64,000 nucleotides of DNA, from positions 17,273,578 to 17,337,577 of the forward strand of contig NC_091014.1 in assembly GCF_041296385.1 (NCBI RefSeq), written 5' to 3'. Source of the DNA: Aphelocoma coerulescens. Taxonomy: Eukaryota > Chordata > Aves > Passeriformes > Corvidae. Made by a program: the position numbers and the translations under genes. This document shows, in pieces, positions 52,138 through 64,000 of the stretch (position 1 is its first letter; every line of letters begins with the position of its first letter). The notes beneath the pieces are model-generated. The model saw only the letters and a program-made list of their open reading frames with translations. It searched no databases and was not told the DNA's origin.

Positions 52138-52182
52138 CTTAAATACAAAAGTATTTGTATTTGCTTTAAATACAAAAGTATT
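52138..52182. repeat. 27-bp imperfect tandem duplication
   Basis: The block containing AAATACAAAAGTATTT occurs twice with a period of 27 bp (from 52141 and 52168). The block is itself nearly palindromic. Confidence 0.7.
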
Positions 52183-52995
52183 TAAAAATGCCCCAAACAA
52201 CAGAGACAGTGGAATACCCTCTTTGCACTCCAGTTTTTCAGCTTAGAAATCAGGAATGTGAACTATCTTCGTTATTTGATATGGATACTGGGAGAAAAAT
52301 CTAGTGGGTTACATCCCTGACTTCTATCACCAAAACCATAATTTAAAGCAGTTACATAGTTCTCCGAAGGAGCTGGGTGTTCCCTCATCCTTTAGGATAC
52401 GTTCCACTAATGTAATCTCTGTGCAAACAACTGGTTTGTACAGTGTGAATCAGATTTAGTAAAGTGGGGTTCAATCCTACTAGGATTGCTTTCTTTTACT
52501 GTGGCCCTTAAGGGCATCATCTGTGCTAACCATATGTAAGGAAGGATCCAGGAAGAAAAAAGAGGAAATGTTTGAGATGTGGAATTTCCTTCTGTAGTGC
52601 CATTAGTGTAATTAAAAAAAATAAACAATTCATATCTATAAAGATGTGCAATGTGGCTGTGGGCAATAATGGAATGTTACTACAAAATTAAAACAAATCT
52701 GGATTATTCTCATGAATATTTCTATCCTCCAACAAACTGAATTGGGCATTTCTGCATCACTGACTTTGTCAGCTGTTGTCAAATTTCTGAGTGTATGGCA
52801 AGGCAGGATATCAGAAAAAAAAAAAAGTTTTTTTCTCCTGACAAAGTTATTAACTTTTCTTTATATTCTAGAAGCTGCTAAACTTTTAGAAAGAAATTGT
52901 AAAATGAAGAAAATTAATATTAATTTGCATCAAAATAATAGATGGAAGTCCTTGTCCTCTGTTCATCCAACCCAAAATGTGGGATTTTTTTTCCT

Positions 52996-53374
52996 CAAAG
53001 AATCACAGAATCAATTAGTTTAAGACCTCTTAGATCATCAAGTCCAATCTATGACCGAACACCACCTTGTCAACTAGACCATGGCACTGAGTGCCATGTG
53101 CAGTCTGTTCTTAAACTCTTCCAGGGACAATAACTCTACCATCTCCCTGGGCAGTTCATTCCAATGTTTAATTACCCTTCCTGTGAAGAAATTCTGTCTG
53201 ATGAAGAATTTAGGTTCCTACCTAAACCTCCCCTGGCACAGCTTTAAGACTGTGTCCTCTTGTCCTGTAATTCGTTGTCTGGGAGAAGAGGCTGACCCTC
53301 ACCTGGCTACAGCCTTTCAGGGAGTTGTAGTGAGTGAGAAGGTCCCCCTGAGCCTCCTTTTCTACAGGCTAAAA
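52996..53374 (-). mobile_element. CR1 LINE, 3' end, 5'-truncated
   Basis: The plus strand begins AATCACAGAATCAATTAG, a decayed CR1 terminal repeat, then GACCTCTTAGATCATCAAG. It continues as the inverse of the 3' untranslated region and ORF2 end (CCATCTCCCTGGGCAG, GTGTCCTCTTGTCCTG, GGCTGACCCTCACCTGGC) to about CTACAGGCTAAA. The plus open frames crossing it (52942-53133, 53081-53464) are antisense and not genes. Confidence 0.93.
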
Positions 53375-55701
53375 GTTTCTCCTTTAAACCTTAGATTTTA
53401 TTGCATGGAGCTTGTCGTGTATGTAAGCATTCCTCCAGAATATGCTCTGTCTCCTTTCAGCTGAGTAACAGACCTTTCTTTCCACGCTAAATTACCTAGG
53501 AATATTTATTATCTCAAGCAAGGACTTAATATATGATCTTAATTATAAAATGCTCTTAGATAAAACCTGTCAAGCTCTTAATAAATGAATGCAACTCCCA
53601 ATGTCTCTGATTAGCAAAGTAAATATATTAAAATTACTAGAGTCCCTAAATTTAATTATCTATTCATGAACATTCCTTTACTTCTTTCAGCAGAATTTAA
53701 AAAAAAAAAATCTGACTATATAAAATACCAGATTAGGTATAAAAGCATTGACTTTACTTTTTAAAAGTAAACTAGTTTCATCAGACTTTTGCTGAATTTT
53801 TGGCTCAATAAAATATATATATAGACAGAATTCAACAAAGATCTACTTAGATCTGGGGAGACAGTGAAGACTAATGTCAAGTACTGATGGAGAAATTATT
53901 CACCCATTTCATTTATCCTTGAAATTTCCTAATATATTTTTTGCCTTGGCTGATAGAGGATTGGAGAACAAACAAAAGAACCTTGTGCAATTACTATGAC
54001 TGCAAGAGGAAGATCTAAATGTGAATTAATACAGTAAGATTAAGTAAGGTAGGGTTTGGGGCACTTTGTAGGAGAAGGTAAATGTCTGTTTCTTTGCAAA
54101 TAGATGATAAAAAGAGTCCCTGTGATGTTTCACAAATGGCCTTTCTAGAAGAAATACCCCATTCAGCACTTTCCATTGACTATGGACTGTTGACTGTGTC
54201 TTGGGGTCAGAATCTGGCTTTCACTTCCCATCTTTCTGTTGCTGAATTTCGCCGCGTTCTTCATTTGGCAAAACTATTTGCCTAGTCTCAGCTAATGTTC
54301 CTGGTCCTGCCCCCCACCAAATAGTTCATTTTCGTGGGTGCATCTAAACAGTTGTACACATTGAACTTTAGACACATATATACATTAAAGAACTTACATG
54401 CTATAAAAATAGCAAAGTACAGAGATTTTCAAACTCTTATGCTATGAAAGTGTCAGATAATGTTCATCATATTTTAAATGGACAGAATAAAATTAGTAGA
54501 ATATCTTTTTTTGCATCATGAATTAAAAGAACACGGACCTATCTCTCACAGCTCTTCCTGTTTGCTTTGTGTGTAAGTCTGTCTGTCTTAACATCTTACA
54601 TGCTCCCTGAACAGGAATAAAATACCAATAATATCTTCCAAGGAGATGTATGTTTTCTGAGACAAAAAGTTCCTGCCATACTTGACTCCCCATCTGAGTT
54701 TAACCTTGTGGGTGGGACCCACTTAAGACTTTTTGAGGGCAGTTTGCAAGATGTTTATGTTGTTCTGTTCTTCTGACTTCTTTGTGATAGTTCCCTTAAT
54801 AGTTCTCTTTGCACTGTACCTTACAGCAGCACAAAGCACTCTTTCTCTCCATCTGTGAGCATGTCACTCTGACTACACAGATATCTGATTTTCTCAGAAT
54901 TCTTCAGTGAAAATATATTTCAGGTGGCAGCAGACATTTTGCCATGGTAAAACTATTCAGCATGTAAACATTGTTAGGATGTCTGATCTAGCAGCCTGAA
55001 GTCACTTTCTTCAGATCTGAGACACTGGTTTAATTCTTTTATTTGCAGTATGCATAGCAGATAGCCCTTACCCTAGGCTTGATAGGGATCAGATGAGAAT
55101 TTCCATGTTCAGCACCAAAATTCAACTTAGTTATCAACAACTGAATAAAATTGACTCAGTGCCTGGTGGCATTTTCCAGACTTTGCCTGTAATCATCCAT
55201 AAGTGGAGATGTTGAACGTCTCTGACCTTGGTGGGACTGTAACACAGGTATTTCTCTGTATCCTCTGAGCAAGAGATAAAGTAGTACCCATCCTTAAGGT
55301 GCTTCTAATTGAGTTGACACCACAAACTGTAACAGGTCAGCGTCCACATTTTATACAGTGCTTCAATGTTTGGGTGCACATCCAAGATATCAGAGCCCTG
55401 TGACAAATCTCTTACTCTGCTGCAGCTTTCAAGATGATATGGATTTCAGTAGTTTCCAACACATAAGAGATATATGTGCTGTGAACAGTGAATAGCAGCA
55501 CTCATAAATGCTTTAATAGTGCCTCACTGTGCTCTAAATGGTGCAAATGGTGCAACAGCAAAATGGTGAAGCAGAATTTTGTTAATTTATGTGTAGTCAG
55601 GATGCATCACATAAGCCTTTGCAGTGTGCAGATGTTTAGGCAATGCTAATAAAGTCCCTCTAGAAAACCCAAGTTATTTTCTTGAATATTTTTGTGACTG
55701 A

Positions 55702-55718
55702 TTTTTTTTTTTTTTTTT
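55702..55718. repeat. T17 homopolymer
   Basis: Seventeen T residues. On the minus strand it would be an A tail, but no retrocopy was recognised upstream of it on that strand. Confidence 0.85.
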
Positions 55719-56640
55719 GGAGTCTGTAATGCCTTTGTTTTCAGATACATTTTTCCGTTTAGAAGACAAGCTACTGATGTAGAGATTGGTTATTGGCGTT
55801 CTCAGTATTATGTCCCTGAACTTTGAGGCACTTGGAAAAAACATCTATGTTACTAACATTTTCTTGGTTTTGTCTTGTCCCATGGAGTGTTTCTATGTAA
55901 AAAGGCTCTTCCAGGAATTTCATTAAGGTATTGGGAAGTCCAATGTACTGAAGCTGAACTCTATTCCCAGAACTATCAGCAATCTGTCAGAGGCAAGGTT
56001 TCCTGGAATAACATCAGAACCTCTGCCTGTTATAGCCAAAGGAACGGTGTTAGTCCCTCTCTAGCAAATTGTATTTAAGTGAAGTTTTCTGTGAAAGAGA
56101 CAATTGTTTAGAAACCCCAGAGGCATTAGGTACATTACTAAATCTTAGGCAGCTAGACAGATCTTAAAGGTTGGGACTGCTGAACAAACTGGCACACTGG
56201 TACATCTGCAAATTTACACAGTGGTGGAATTTGAGTACAGGGAAGGGTGAAATGAGAATGAAAGGAAGGCTACATCTTTTCCAGCTGACAGCTGACAAAA
56301 AAATGGAAATTTGTATTTTTCCAAATATTTGTCTATGCATGAATTGATGATAAATAAAGCAAGTAAAGAACTCAAGCTTCTGGTTTAATATCTTTTTTTT
56401 TTTTATTGCAAATTAGAATGAGCAGCTCAAAGTGGAGACTTTTTGTGGAATGAAATTTGCAACAAAAAGGATCTGTTCAGAAAAAAAATATTTCTGAAGA
56501 ATTTGAAGACATGTTCATGAATATGAAATAATAAATGTGAAACAAAATATTTTGACATTAGTGAAGTTAAATGTTTTAACACTAGTGATATGAATAAGAA
56601 AGTCACAAGACTTCCCTTTGACACTAATTTTGTCATCAAT

Positions 56641-56682
56641 ATGATACATTTCTCCAAAATGATACATTTCTGCAAAATGATT
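56641..56682. repeat. 18-bp tandem repeat, about 2.3 copies
   Basis: ATGATACATTTCTCCAAA is followed by ATGATACATTTCTGCAAA (one mismatch) and a partial third copy, ATGATTT. Confidence 0.88.
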
Positions 56683-57734
56683 TGATTACAAAGAAGCAGC
56701 ATTTTCTGCAGGATTTTTTTTTTTACCCATGTATGGCTTAATATCAAAAAGTCTGAAAATAATCATGAAACCTACTCTCTTTGCCTAATTAATTCCTGGA
56801 AAAAAGTACTGCTTATATATGTCAAGACCTAAACTGTTTCAACCTTAAGAATGCTAGGGAAGCTTCTTCAGAAAAGCAAAAAGCAAGAATAACTGAGGGG
56901 ATGACAGTGGAAGAAAAAAAAGCTGGATCTATGCTCCAGTAGCTTTAGAGGGGTTAATTTCTCAATCTTATTCTCAGCCTTTTCACATATTTGCTCTATT
57001 TGGCAATAAGCTGTCAAAGAACGGATTTTCATCCAAGTAATAGTCTTGACTGTTACCAATTGATCCAAATTTATGTATTGAAGAGCTGAATGTCTGTTCA
57101 CACTCTCTACTCAGAATGGTTTTTAATTAGCACTTAGTAGGCATCATAGCAGAATAAAGGCTAAAATAAAAGCAATCATTTTGATTTTTCTCTTTTATGT
57201 TATAGCAAATGAACATTGCTTGAGAGATCTTTGTCTCTAAACATTAAAAAGTACACTGTGATTTATGCCAAGTAGAACGCAGTCTGAAGGATGAGAGATC
57301 TGTTACCTCTGTGACTGCCTTTGTTTTGCATAATGCAATTAAATAGATACATGCCAAAATAAGGATGATGTGCAATGAGTACACTAATTGAACTGGTTGC
57401 ATTCATTTTCATTCTTTTACAGTACGAATTCATTTTTGAATGTAGATTCTTTACACCTTTAACTGTGGTGATGACTCTTACATGGCAGAGTATAATCACA
57501 CAGAATAAACACAATCTGTGCACTAGTTGTTTTCACTTTTTTTTTTCCTTTACAAAATCTAAAAGAAGTGACATTTTGACTGTCTAGGTATACCCTTATA
57601 TTCCCAGTTTTCTATGACTGGTGACAGTCTGTAGGAGTGAAGTATTACCCACTTTAGAGGAAGATCAAGTTAAGAATCACTTAAGCAAGATGAGCGTACC
57701 CAAGTGTATGTGACCAGGTAAGATGAAATCAAGG

Positions 57735-58145
57735 GTGCTGAGGGGGTTGCTTGACACCATTGTGAGCCTAACTTTTCATCATTTTCGAGTTTCAGATGAC
57801 TGGAAAAGTTCCTGACAGACAAAAAAAGGCAGACATAAAGCTTACTCTAAAGAGAATAAAATAGATATCTGATATTGACCAGCCTATCTTTAGTCTCTAG
57901 GAATGATAACCAAATCTTCCCAGAAGCTGTGGCCAAGCTAGTGACAGACCATATAAATGGGTGCAGCCAGCATGACCAAGAGTGAGTCGGACCTGAGGAG
58001 CTTGATTGCCTTCTATCATCAGGTGACCAGCTGTACAGATGAGGGGTGGCAGTCGATGAGATTTACCTTGAATGTAGCAAGACTTTTGGCACAATATCCT
58101 ATAGTATCAGTGCAGTCAAATTGGAGAGACAAAGCTCCTGGATTA
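57735..58145 (+). mobile_element. old CR1 LINE fragment, internal reverse-transcriptase region
   Basis: The clearest part is about 57995-58145. GCTTGATTGCCTTCTATCAT, GGTGACCAGCTGTACAGATG and GACTTTTGGCACAATATCC follow, in order, the CR1 RT segment that encodes LISFYD...VDEG...FDTVSH. Weaker similarity extends left through GATGACTGGAAAA near 57796 to GGTGCTGAGGGGGTT near 57734. Both ends and all frames are lost. Divergence is much greater than in the 31772 copy, which indicates an older insertion. Confidence 0.65.
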
Positions 58146-58154
58146 CTTACGTCC

Positions 58155-58370
58155 TGCTTTGTTGTCTGTCTTTCCAGCAGATACTGGAGTAGTTGAAGTC
58201 CTCTATGAGAACCAGGGCAGAGAACATGAGGGTGCTCTTATTTGTAGAGGGTCTTGTCCACTTCTTTTTCCTGGTCACCTAGCCTGATGCCCACTACATT
58301 GTCACTCTCTTTAATCTGTATCCATAAGATCTCAGTTGGCTCATAATCCATCTAGGCAGGGGAATGAATC
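58155..58370 (-). mobile_element. old CR1 LINE fragment, endonuclease region of ORF2
   Basis: Read on the minus strand this matches the CR1 ORF2 endonuclease region. On the plus strand the telling phrases are CTCTATGAGAACCAGGGC (58200), TTCCTGGTCACCTAGCCTGATGCCCAC (near 58268, two adjacent phrases) and CCATAAGATCTCAGTTGGCTC (near 58322). It is opposite in orientation to the RT fragment that ends just before it. Frames are broken. Confidence 0.62.
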
Positions 58371-59679
58371 CTATGAGTCTACATTTCTATATATGATAGT
58401 ACACAATCTGTTCCTTTTCAACTTTAGGCAGTGCAACTCTTTCTCTTTTTCTCACACTGATATGATGAGAAGTTAATGCCTATTCTCTTTCTTCTCTACA
58501 TGTCAAAGCTTTCTTTGTTGATTTTATCTCTACATCTCTCTTAGTGTGATGGGTAATTTTTGTCATCTGCCTTTTTCTTAGAACTTAACTGTTACAAATC
58601 TTCCTCGACATCGATATAACCTACTAGTCAATGGAAGACAGAATTGCTACAGACCCTCAGGACCTCTGGAAACCTGCATATGTCTGTGTGCTTGACCATC
58701 CCATGCAGCCCACTAGGGTCTTATACCATTTACTTACCATATGTGCCTTGGAATCCTTACGCCCACTCAGAACGCAGCTGTTTCAGGTAAAAATATTCAT
58801 AAAATAAAGGGAAGCTTCTGGAATTCTGAGTCTCCTTTGAAGTGTGGTAAAGCAAGAATCTCAGACCCATCTAGCTATATTAATTTTTAAACCCCCTGAC
58901 TGATTACTTGAAATAAATGTATATTTGTTCATTCCAGTTTAAATTTTTGTTGTTAGATTTTCGTTGGGAGATTATAATTGTTTAAATGTTCTCATGTCTG
59001 GATTGGAAAAACTAATGCTCCAAGTAGTGAACATATCTGGTACCTTGGCAGCAATATAATCTGATTCCATAGTAATTTTAAATTACAGTTGCAATCAGAA
59101 CATCCTTCTGTTTCTGTATAAGGGGGATCCACTTTATACAGAAGTATGGAACTACAGGACATGTGAATGCTTTTTCAGGTTGCTAACATTTAAATTACAA
59201 TTGTGCTGTAAATAGTAGTCTAGTTGGTTTCCATGACAAAGAATCTCAACATGGTAGAATGAATCATGCTTGTGAATCTGTTTGCTTAGGTGCCTGTATA
59301 CATATATATATATACACAAAATCCTGAGCCAGAACTCAACAGTGTCAGAGGGAGAAAGTAGAAGAATAAAGATGAAGAAAGCGTAAAATCAGTATTAGAA
59401 ATATAAAAAATAAGTAATGAAATTATAAGTAGTTTAATTTCCTTCACTCTTAAAGCTGAAGTCGTGTTGCTGCTACACCAATGTTCTTATACCACATTGG
59501 TAAGTTCACGCAACATTTAGCAGTCATTTACTGCTCAGCCTCTTGTAAATGTGACACAAGTTGCCCAGCTTGGATCTTCCTTACACAATGAATTAGTTTT
59601 ATTTTCAAAAAAACCAGGATTGATGTAGAATGTGTAATATTATACTGTTTTTCTCCATGTGTCAGTGCTCTCAAATATC
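58371..59679. other. AT-rich unique DNA, nothing recognised
   Basis: No gene or repeat family was seen apart from a short (TA)n at about 59300-59315. Confidence 0.5.
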
Positions 59680-60309
59680 TCCCAGCAATGGGTGCGTTCA
59701 GGCCAGAAAGCCAATCATAATCAGGGCTGCATGAAATGAAGAGTGACAGGAAGGTCAAAAGAGATGATCCTGCTTCTATACTGTGCTCTCGTGAAACCTT
59801 ACCTGGAATACTGTGTCCAGATCAGGGGCTCCCAACATAAGAAAAATGATCTCTTGGAGCCAGTCCAGAGTAGGGCCACAAGGATGATCTGAAGCACCTC
59901 TCCCATGAAGACAGGCTGAGAGATTTAGGGCTGTTCAGCCTGGAGAAAAGAAGTCTCTGGATCTTAGAGTTGCCTTCCAGTACCTGAAAGGGGCCTACAA
60001 GAGAGCTGGAGATGGGCTTTTGCAAGAGCATGTAATGATAGCACAAGGGGAGTGGCTTTGAGATGAAGGAGGGCAAGTTTAGGTTAGATATTAGAAAAAA
60101 CTTCTTCACTGTGAGGCTGATAAGGCAACACTGGAACAGGTTGCCGAGAGTAGCTGTGGGTTGCCCATCCCTGGAACTATGCAAGGTCAGGTTGGGTGGG
60201 GCCCTGAGTGATCTGGTCTAGTGAAAAGTTCCCTGCCCATGGCAGGAATGTTGGAACTAGGTGATCTTTCAGGTCCTTTGCAGCCCAAAACATTCTATGA
60301 TTCTATGAT
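59680..60309 (+). mobile_element. CR1 LINE, 3' end, 5'-truncated, about 630 bp
   Basis: It starts within the ORF2 C-terminal region (GGCCAGAAAGCCAATC near 59700) and continues through ACCTGGAATACTGTGTCCAG, AGACAGGCTGAGAGATTTAG, GGGCCTACAAGAGAGCTGG, GGCAACACTGGAACAGGTTG and CCCTGCCCATGGCAGG. It ends in the terminal repeat ATTCTATGATTCTATGAT at 60291-60309. The frame is interrupted by stops, so no protein remains. The minus open frames 59528-59758 and 59822-60184 are antisense shadows. The intact terminal repeats set the 3' edge precisely; the 5' edge is approximate. Confidence 0.93.
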
Positions 60310-63300
60310 CTCTTGTGAGCACTACAGTGTGCTTGACCACTTGGGTTTAACGAGTGTAAGGAGCTGCAAGGGGAAAAGTATAGCAGGAACTCAAAGTGAT
60401 TGATTTCCCTGAGCTGGCAAAAGATATTCTAGTTCTGACAACATCCAATGATATGCATCACTTTTGGCTTGTACTTCTTCCAAAGTGATTTTTTTTTTTT
60501 AAAGAACACCTTTGGGTTTAAAGAGACTCTGAGAATAACAGTTTTCATTCAACATATTTACTGACTGTTGAAATTTAAGCATGTATTTGAGAACAATGTT
60601 GAAGCAAAGTATGTTATTTAATTTAACTTCATTAGAGTTTTAGTACTGTAAGAAAAGAATAAAGCAGCAACAAATTAAGCTCTAAATGACAAACACATGT
60701 CTCTGTAATATGAAAGGGTAAAATATGTGGGGATTTTATGATTGCAAGTAATTGGGAATATGATTTTAATATGATTACAAGTAATTTAGTGCTTTCCAAA
60801 TTGTGCAATAATAGATGATTATCAGACAAATTGATCTGAAATATTCCAGTTCCTCCATTTTTTGCAAAAACTGGTATAATTTCAATTCTTAATTGAACAT
60901 GTAAGAAACATATTTTACTTGGCCCTCATTAGATTTGACAAAGTTGTATCTGTCACAGGGTACAAAAATCATGGGGTATTCCAGGTGTCATCATAATTCT
61001 ACCAACTTTTTGAAAGTTTCAAAAAAATATCAAAAAATATTGGTTAACTATTCTGGTAATGTAGTTCTTGACAAATTGTACTCTGCGGTTCTATCTGTTT
61101 CTCACATAAAAAATACATGAGATAATGCTGGATATTAAAGAATCTAACCACAAAGGTTTAAAAAAAGCCCTGGATTCTATGATATGAAATCTTGAGGTAA
61201 TAGAGGCCTATACTAATGACTATAGACTTTGTATAGTTTATTGACTGGTTTGATGGAAGCCAATTTGTATTACTGCTATTTGTATTGCTGGTTTGATAAA
61301 TAAATTAGTAACAGTGTTAATGTGTTAATGTTAGCATACTTTAAACAAATAGTTTAAGTTCATTGCTTTAATAATTGTAGCTTCTGTTATTATTGCATTT
61401 TCATAATATAGAAAGTCTGTTTCAATGGTTTAAGCCATCTGGTTCTTGAAGCTGTTATTTTCAAGCTCTATTAGTTTTTTTTGTGTTTACTGTTTGTAAT
61501 CTAAAACATTCCTGATGAGAAACTCACATTCATTCACGGAGTTCTTTCTCATAATTGTTATCAGTTATTGTATATCTCTGATGTGATAATGCTTAAAATA
61601 TGCAAGGCTTCTTCAAAGTTAAAAGTTAGCACAGGTCATTGTAGTGAGCTTTAACTCATGTATGGTCTGAAGGGCATAAAATCAAGAAAGAGAGTGATAC
61701 AGAAATGGGAGATGATAGAAAAGGGGTAAAATAATAAAGCATCGAGTGAGATCCAAATAACAGCAGATACTAGTAGAGAAATACAATCTTGGTTATAATT
61801 TCTGACTTCTTGAGTAAGTTTCTTTTTTCTTTAATGTTAAAATATGCTTTAATATCAATCTTCCTTTTTATATCCGTAGCTAACATCCATAGTCGGAAAA
61901 GCTTGCTACTTGTCCATAGCCCCTTCCTCTTTGAGCTAATTAAAATACATAATTTATTTCAGTAAGTAAAATATATGAAAAGCAGTTTTCAAAATCGACT
62001 TTGAATTAAGGAGCCATTAAGGGAAGGTTTGACATCTGGGTAGGTTTTGCAAAGTTTGAGAACAAGAGCAGACAAAATTTTTCAGATCTTACAAAAAAAT
62101 ATTTTCTATTTCTTCAGTGAGTTGCAGTACTGAAGTGGGTGATTTCACTAGATTTTCTTTAGCATTATGAAATAAAAGAGCATTCAATTGTGAGGAGCAT
62201 TATGGATACATGAGAAGGTACCAAAACTGGAATCAGAGGGAAAACAAAAAGGAAAAAAGGTGACATAAAGACAGAAAGGGGAGATACTAAAAAACTTCAA
62301 GTTTTTGCCTTGAAGAAGATGGAATGGAAAGGTACAACGAATGTGATGTGGTGAGATCAAGGGCTGGGACAGCACCTGGTGTACTTGGCAGCTCCATTTT
62401 ATTTGAGCAGGTGAATGTTGGGAACCATGTGAAGGATATTTTGCTAAACAAGAGATAAAATGAAACTTTGTTTTCAAATGAAAGAGAAAAGGGTTGGTCT
62501 TAAAAGTACTGTGAAAGGGAAAGCAAAAAGACTAGTGGTTTAGATATACACAGTATGCAAGAGCTGAAAATATTTTCTGAGATTGCAGGTCAGTGTTTTC
62601 AGAACCTTACAGTTCAATACTATTACAAAAATAAGGTCTTAGACTGTATCTATGTTTAATATGCTAGTGAAACTCCTTAGTTTGTCATAACAAACACTGA
62701 ATATATCTATAACACAGAAATCTATATCTGAATGGGCCAACCTAGTTAATTTAGTCAATGGAGTTTGGGATGATACATCTCTTAATGAAGCTGACATTTA
62801 AATATATTTGATGAATCATAAACCACACAAAATAAATATTTTCTTCACCAACTACAAAGAGATCAAAGAGTAGCCATTTGGAATGACTAAGGGGTTCATG
62901 GATTCAGAGTAACTTTTGAAATTAATCATGCATCTCAATAAAATGCTGAAATGAATCTAAATATGGGATACTGACTTTAAAACTGCATTTATTTTTAGTG
63001 CATTTAATCAATGAGAAAACTAAAATAATTCAGTTATCAAGCATATATTTGGTAGTATATACCAAAATCCCTTTGGTAAAAAAATAGCTGAAAAGATTTA
63101 AATGCAAATGAAAAAAGGAAGAGTAAGGAATTTAAAAGTCCCTAAAATTATAGATATCTAAATTTAAAAAACATTCTATAAATTCCATTGTACCCTAAAT
63201 CTTCTTTCTTCCACAAATATATAGCTTTTCATTATTCCTATATGTTTTAAGAGCACAGCATGGCCCTAAGAAAACAACTTACCATTTAATATGCTTAACA

Positions 63301-64000
63301 TGCCAAGCTCTGGTTACATGGTTCTTGTCACTACCTTCTTTAATTTAGCATAGATATCAAATGGAAAGAACATATCAGAAGAACATTTTTGGCAGCAGAT
63401 TTTGGATAACACATTCTTTTGCAATACAGACATATAACTGATTAGCCCTCTGCTTAGCTGTGATCATACCACAGTTCCCAGAAAAAGAAGCATAACATTA
63501 TAAAAGCATAATATTTCAGTGAGCACTTTAAAAGAATGACGTGTGAAACACATTTGCATCACCTAGAGAACAAACCCCCTTCAGTGGAAGAATAAGTTAA
63601 TGAGCTACTTTTAAAGCACTAACTCAACATCTAGTCTAAGGTATGGCTATCCTTCTCCCTACTGACTCTACTATAACCTACCTGGCTTTACAGTGGTTAA
63701 ATAGATATAAATAGATATAGTGAGTGGGTGAGCAGTAAGTAGAAAAAGTAGCCAAGATGAATCTGTCTTGATACGGTAGGGCTAAGTGTCTAGGATTATT
63801 AATAAAATAAATAATCCCAGAGGAAGTAACTATCATTAGATACCAGTTTCTGGTTTTTGCCTCCACATCATTTAGAAAATGTATCTGCAATTCTAAAATA
63901 CCTTTCTAACATGTTTTCTCAAGCTGATCAGAATTAGAAATGCAAGATACGCAAAATATTCAGCAATTACAAGTCAATTTTGTCTAGACTACTGTTTTTA
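60310..64000. other. AT-rich unique DNA, no gene recognised
   Basis: No exon, RNA gene or transposon was recognised. A short tandem ATAGATATAA lies near 63700. The longest open frame is minus 62184-62477 (97 codons), with no known domain. Confidence 0.5.

Larger units (their letters stand above)
47061..52995. other. AT-rich unique DNA, no gene recognised
   Basis: No exon or RNA gene was recognised. It holds the G12 run (48061-48072), weak MIR-like traces (49015-49420) and a 27-bp tandem duplication (52138-52182). The GTGATAA-type repeats at 49820-49847 are short. Open frames of 60-100 codons show no known domain. Confidence 0.5.
53375..57734. other. AT-rich unique DNA, no gene recognised
   Basis: No exon, RNA gene or transposon was recognised. 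A T17 run lies at 55702-55718, a 9-bp tandem AAATGGTGC at about 55536-55556, and an 18-bp tandem at 56641-56682. The minus open frame 56427-56747 (106 codons) is leucine- and lysine-rich, crosses the tandem repeat and shows no known domain. Confidence 0.5.

Noticed and set aside
53081..53464. 127-codon plus-strand open frame
   Set aside because: It lies mostly antisense to a CR1 3' end, and its sequence is the reverse strand of CR1 coding and untranslated sequence.
55702..55718. T17 run as the tail of a minus-strand processed pseudogene
   Set aside because: No coding-like or mRNA-like sequence was recognised on the side where the retrocopy would lie.
59822..60184. 120-codon minus-strand open frame
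   Set aside because: Antisense to the plus-strand CR1 copy; such frames recur in many CR1 copies.

Overview
This window looks like bird nuclear DNA from a gene-poor, AT-rich region. The main evidence is several CR1 LINE remnants with the avian-type 3' terminus (short repeats related to ATTCTATG or its complement) and solo LTRs of types I associate with bird endogenous retroviruses. A songbird is possible from the LTR types, but that is recollection and cannot be proved here. No bacterial-type gene organisation, CRISPR array, tRNA, rRNA or recognisable host exon was found. The longest open frame with a recognisable product (221 codons, minus strand, 32107-32772) is a decayed CR1 reverse-transcriptase remnant; the other open frames look like chance or lie inside repeats.

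Layout. 1-7238: unique AT-rich DNA with a purine-rich stretch at about 380-960. 7239-7500: possible LTR-like fragment. 8585-9189: unexplained GC-richer segment. 9195-10588: solo ERVL-type LTR (minus) with a perfect 5-bp target duplication. 10594-16436: unique DNA with a pyrimidine-rich tract and a hairpin. 16437-18182: CR1 cluster with fragments in both orientations. 18183-29966: about 11.8 kb with no recognised repeat or gene. 29972-30767: second solo LTR (plus), also with a perfect 5-bp duplication and readable TATA and poly(A) signals. 31772-32914: the longest CR1 copy (minus). 32915-44108: mostly unique, with an ancient MIR-like repeat at 36570-36765, an (AT)n tract and a perfect hairpin. 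44109-44648: LTR (minus). About 46422-47060: LTR (plus) with serial CCAAT-type boxes. 47061-52995: unique, with a G12 run and weak MIR-like traces. 52996-53374: CR1 (minus). 57735-58370: two old CR1 internal fragments in opposite orientation. 59680-60309: CR1 (plus). 60310-64000: unique AT-rich DNA.

There is no operon or gene set working together. The window records retrotransposon insertion and decay. The best leads for function are the retained LTR promoter signals, the ancient MIR-like element, and the long repeat-free intervals that may hold conserved noncoding DNA. I did not find a convincing undescribed biological system. Family names and consensus comparisons rest on recall of bird repeats, not on a database search.
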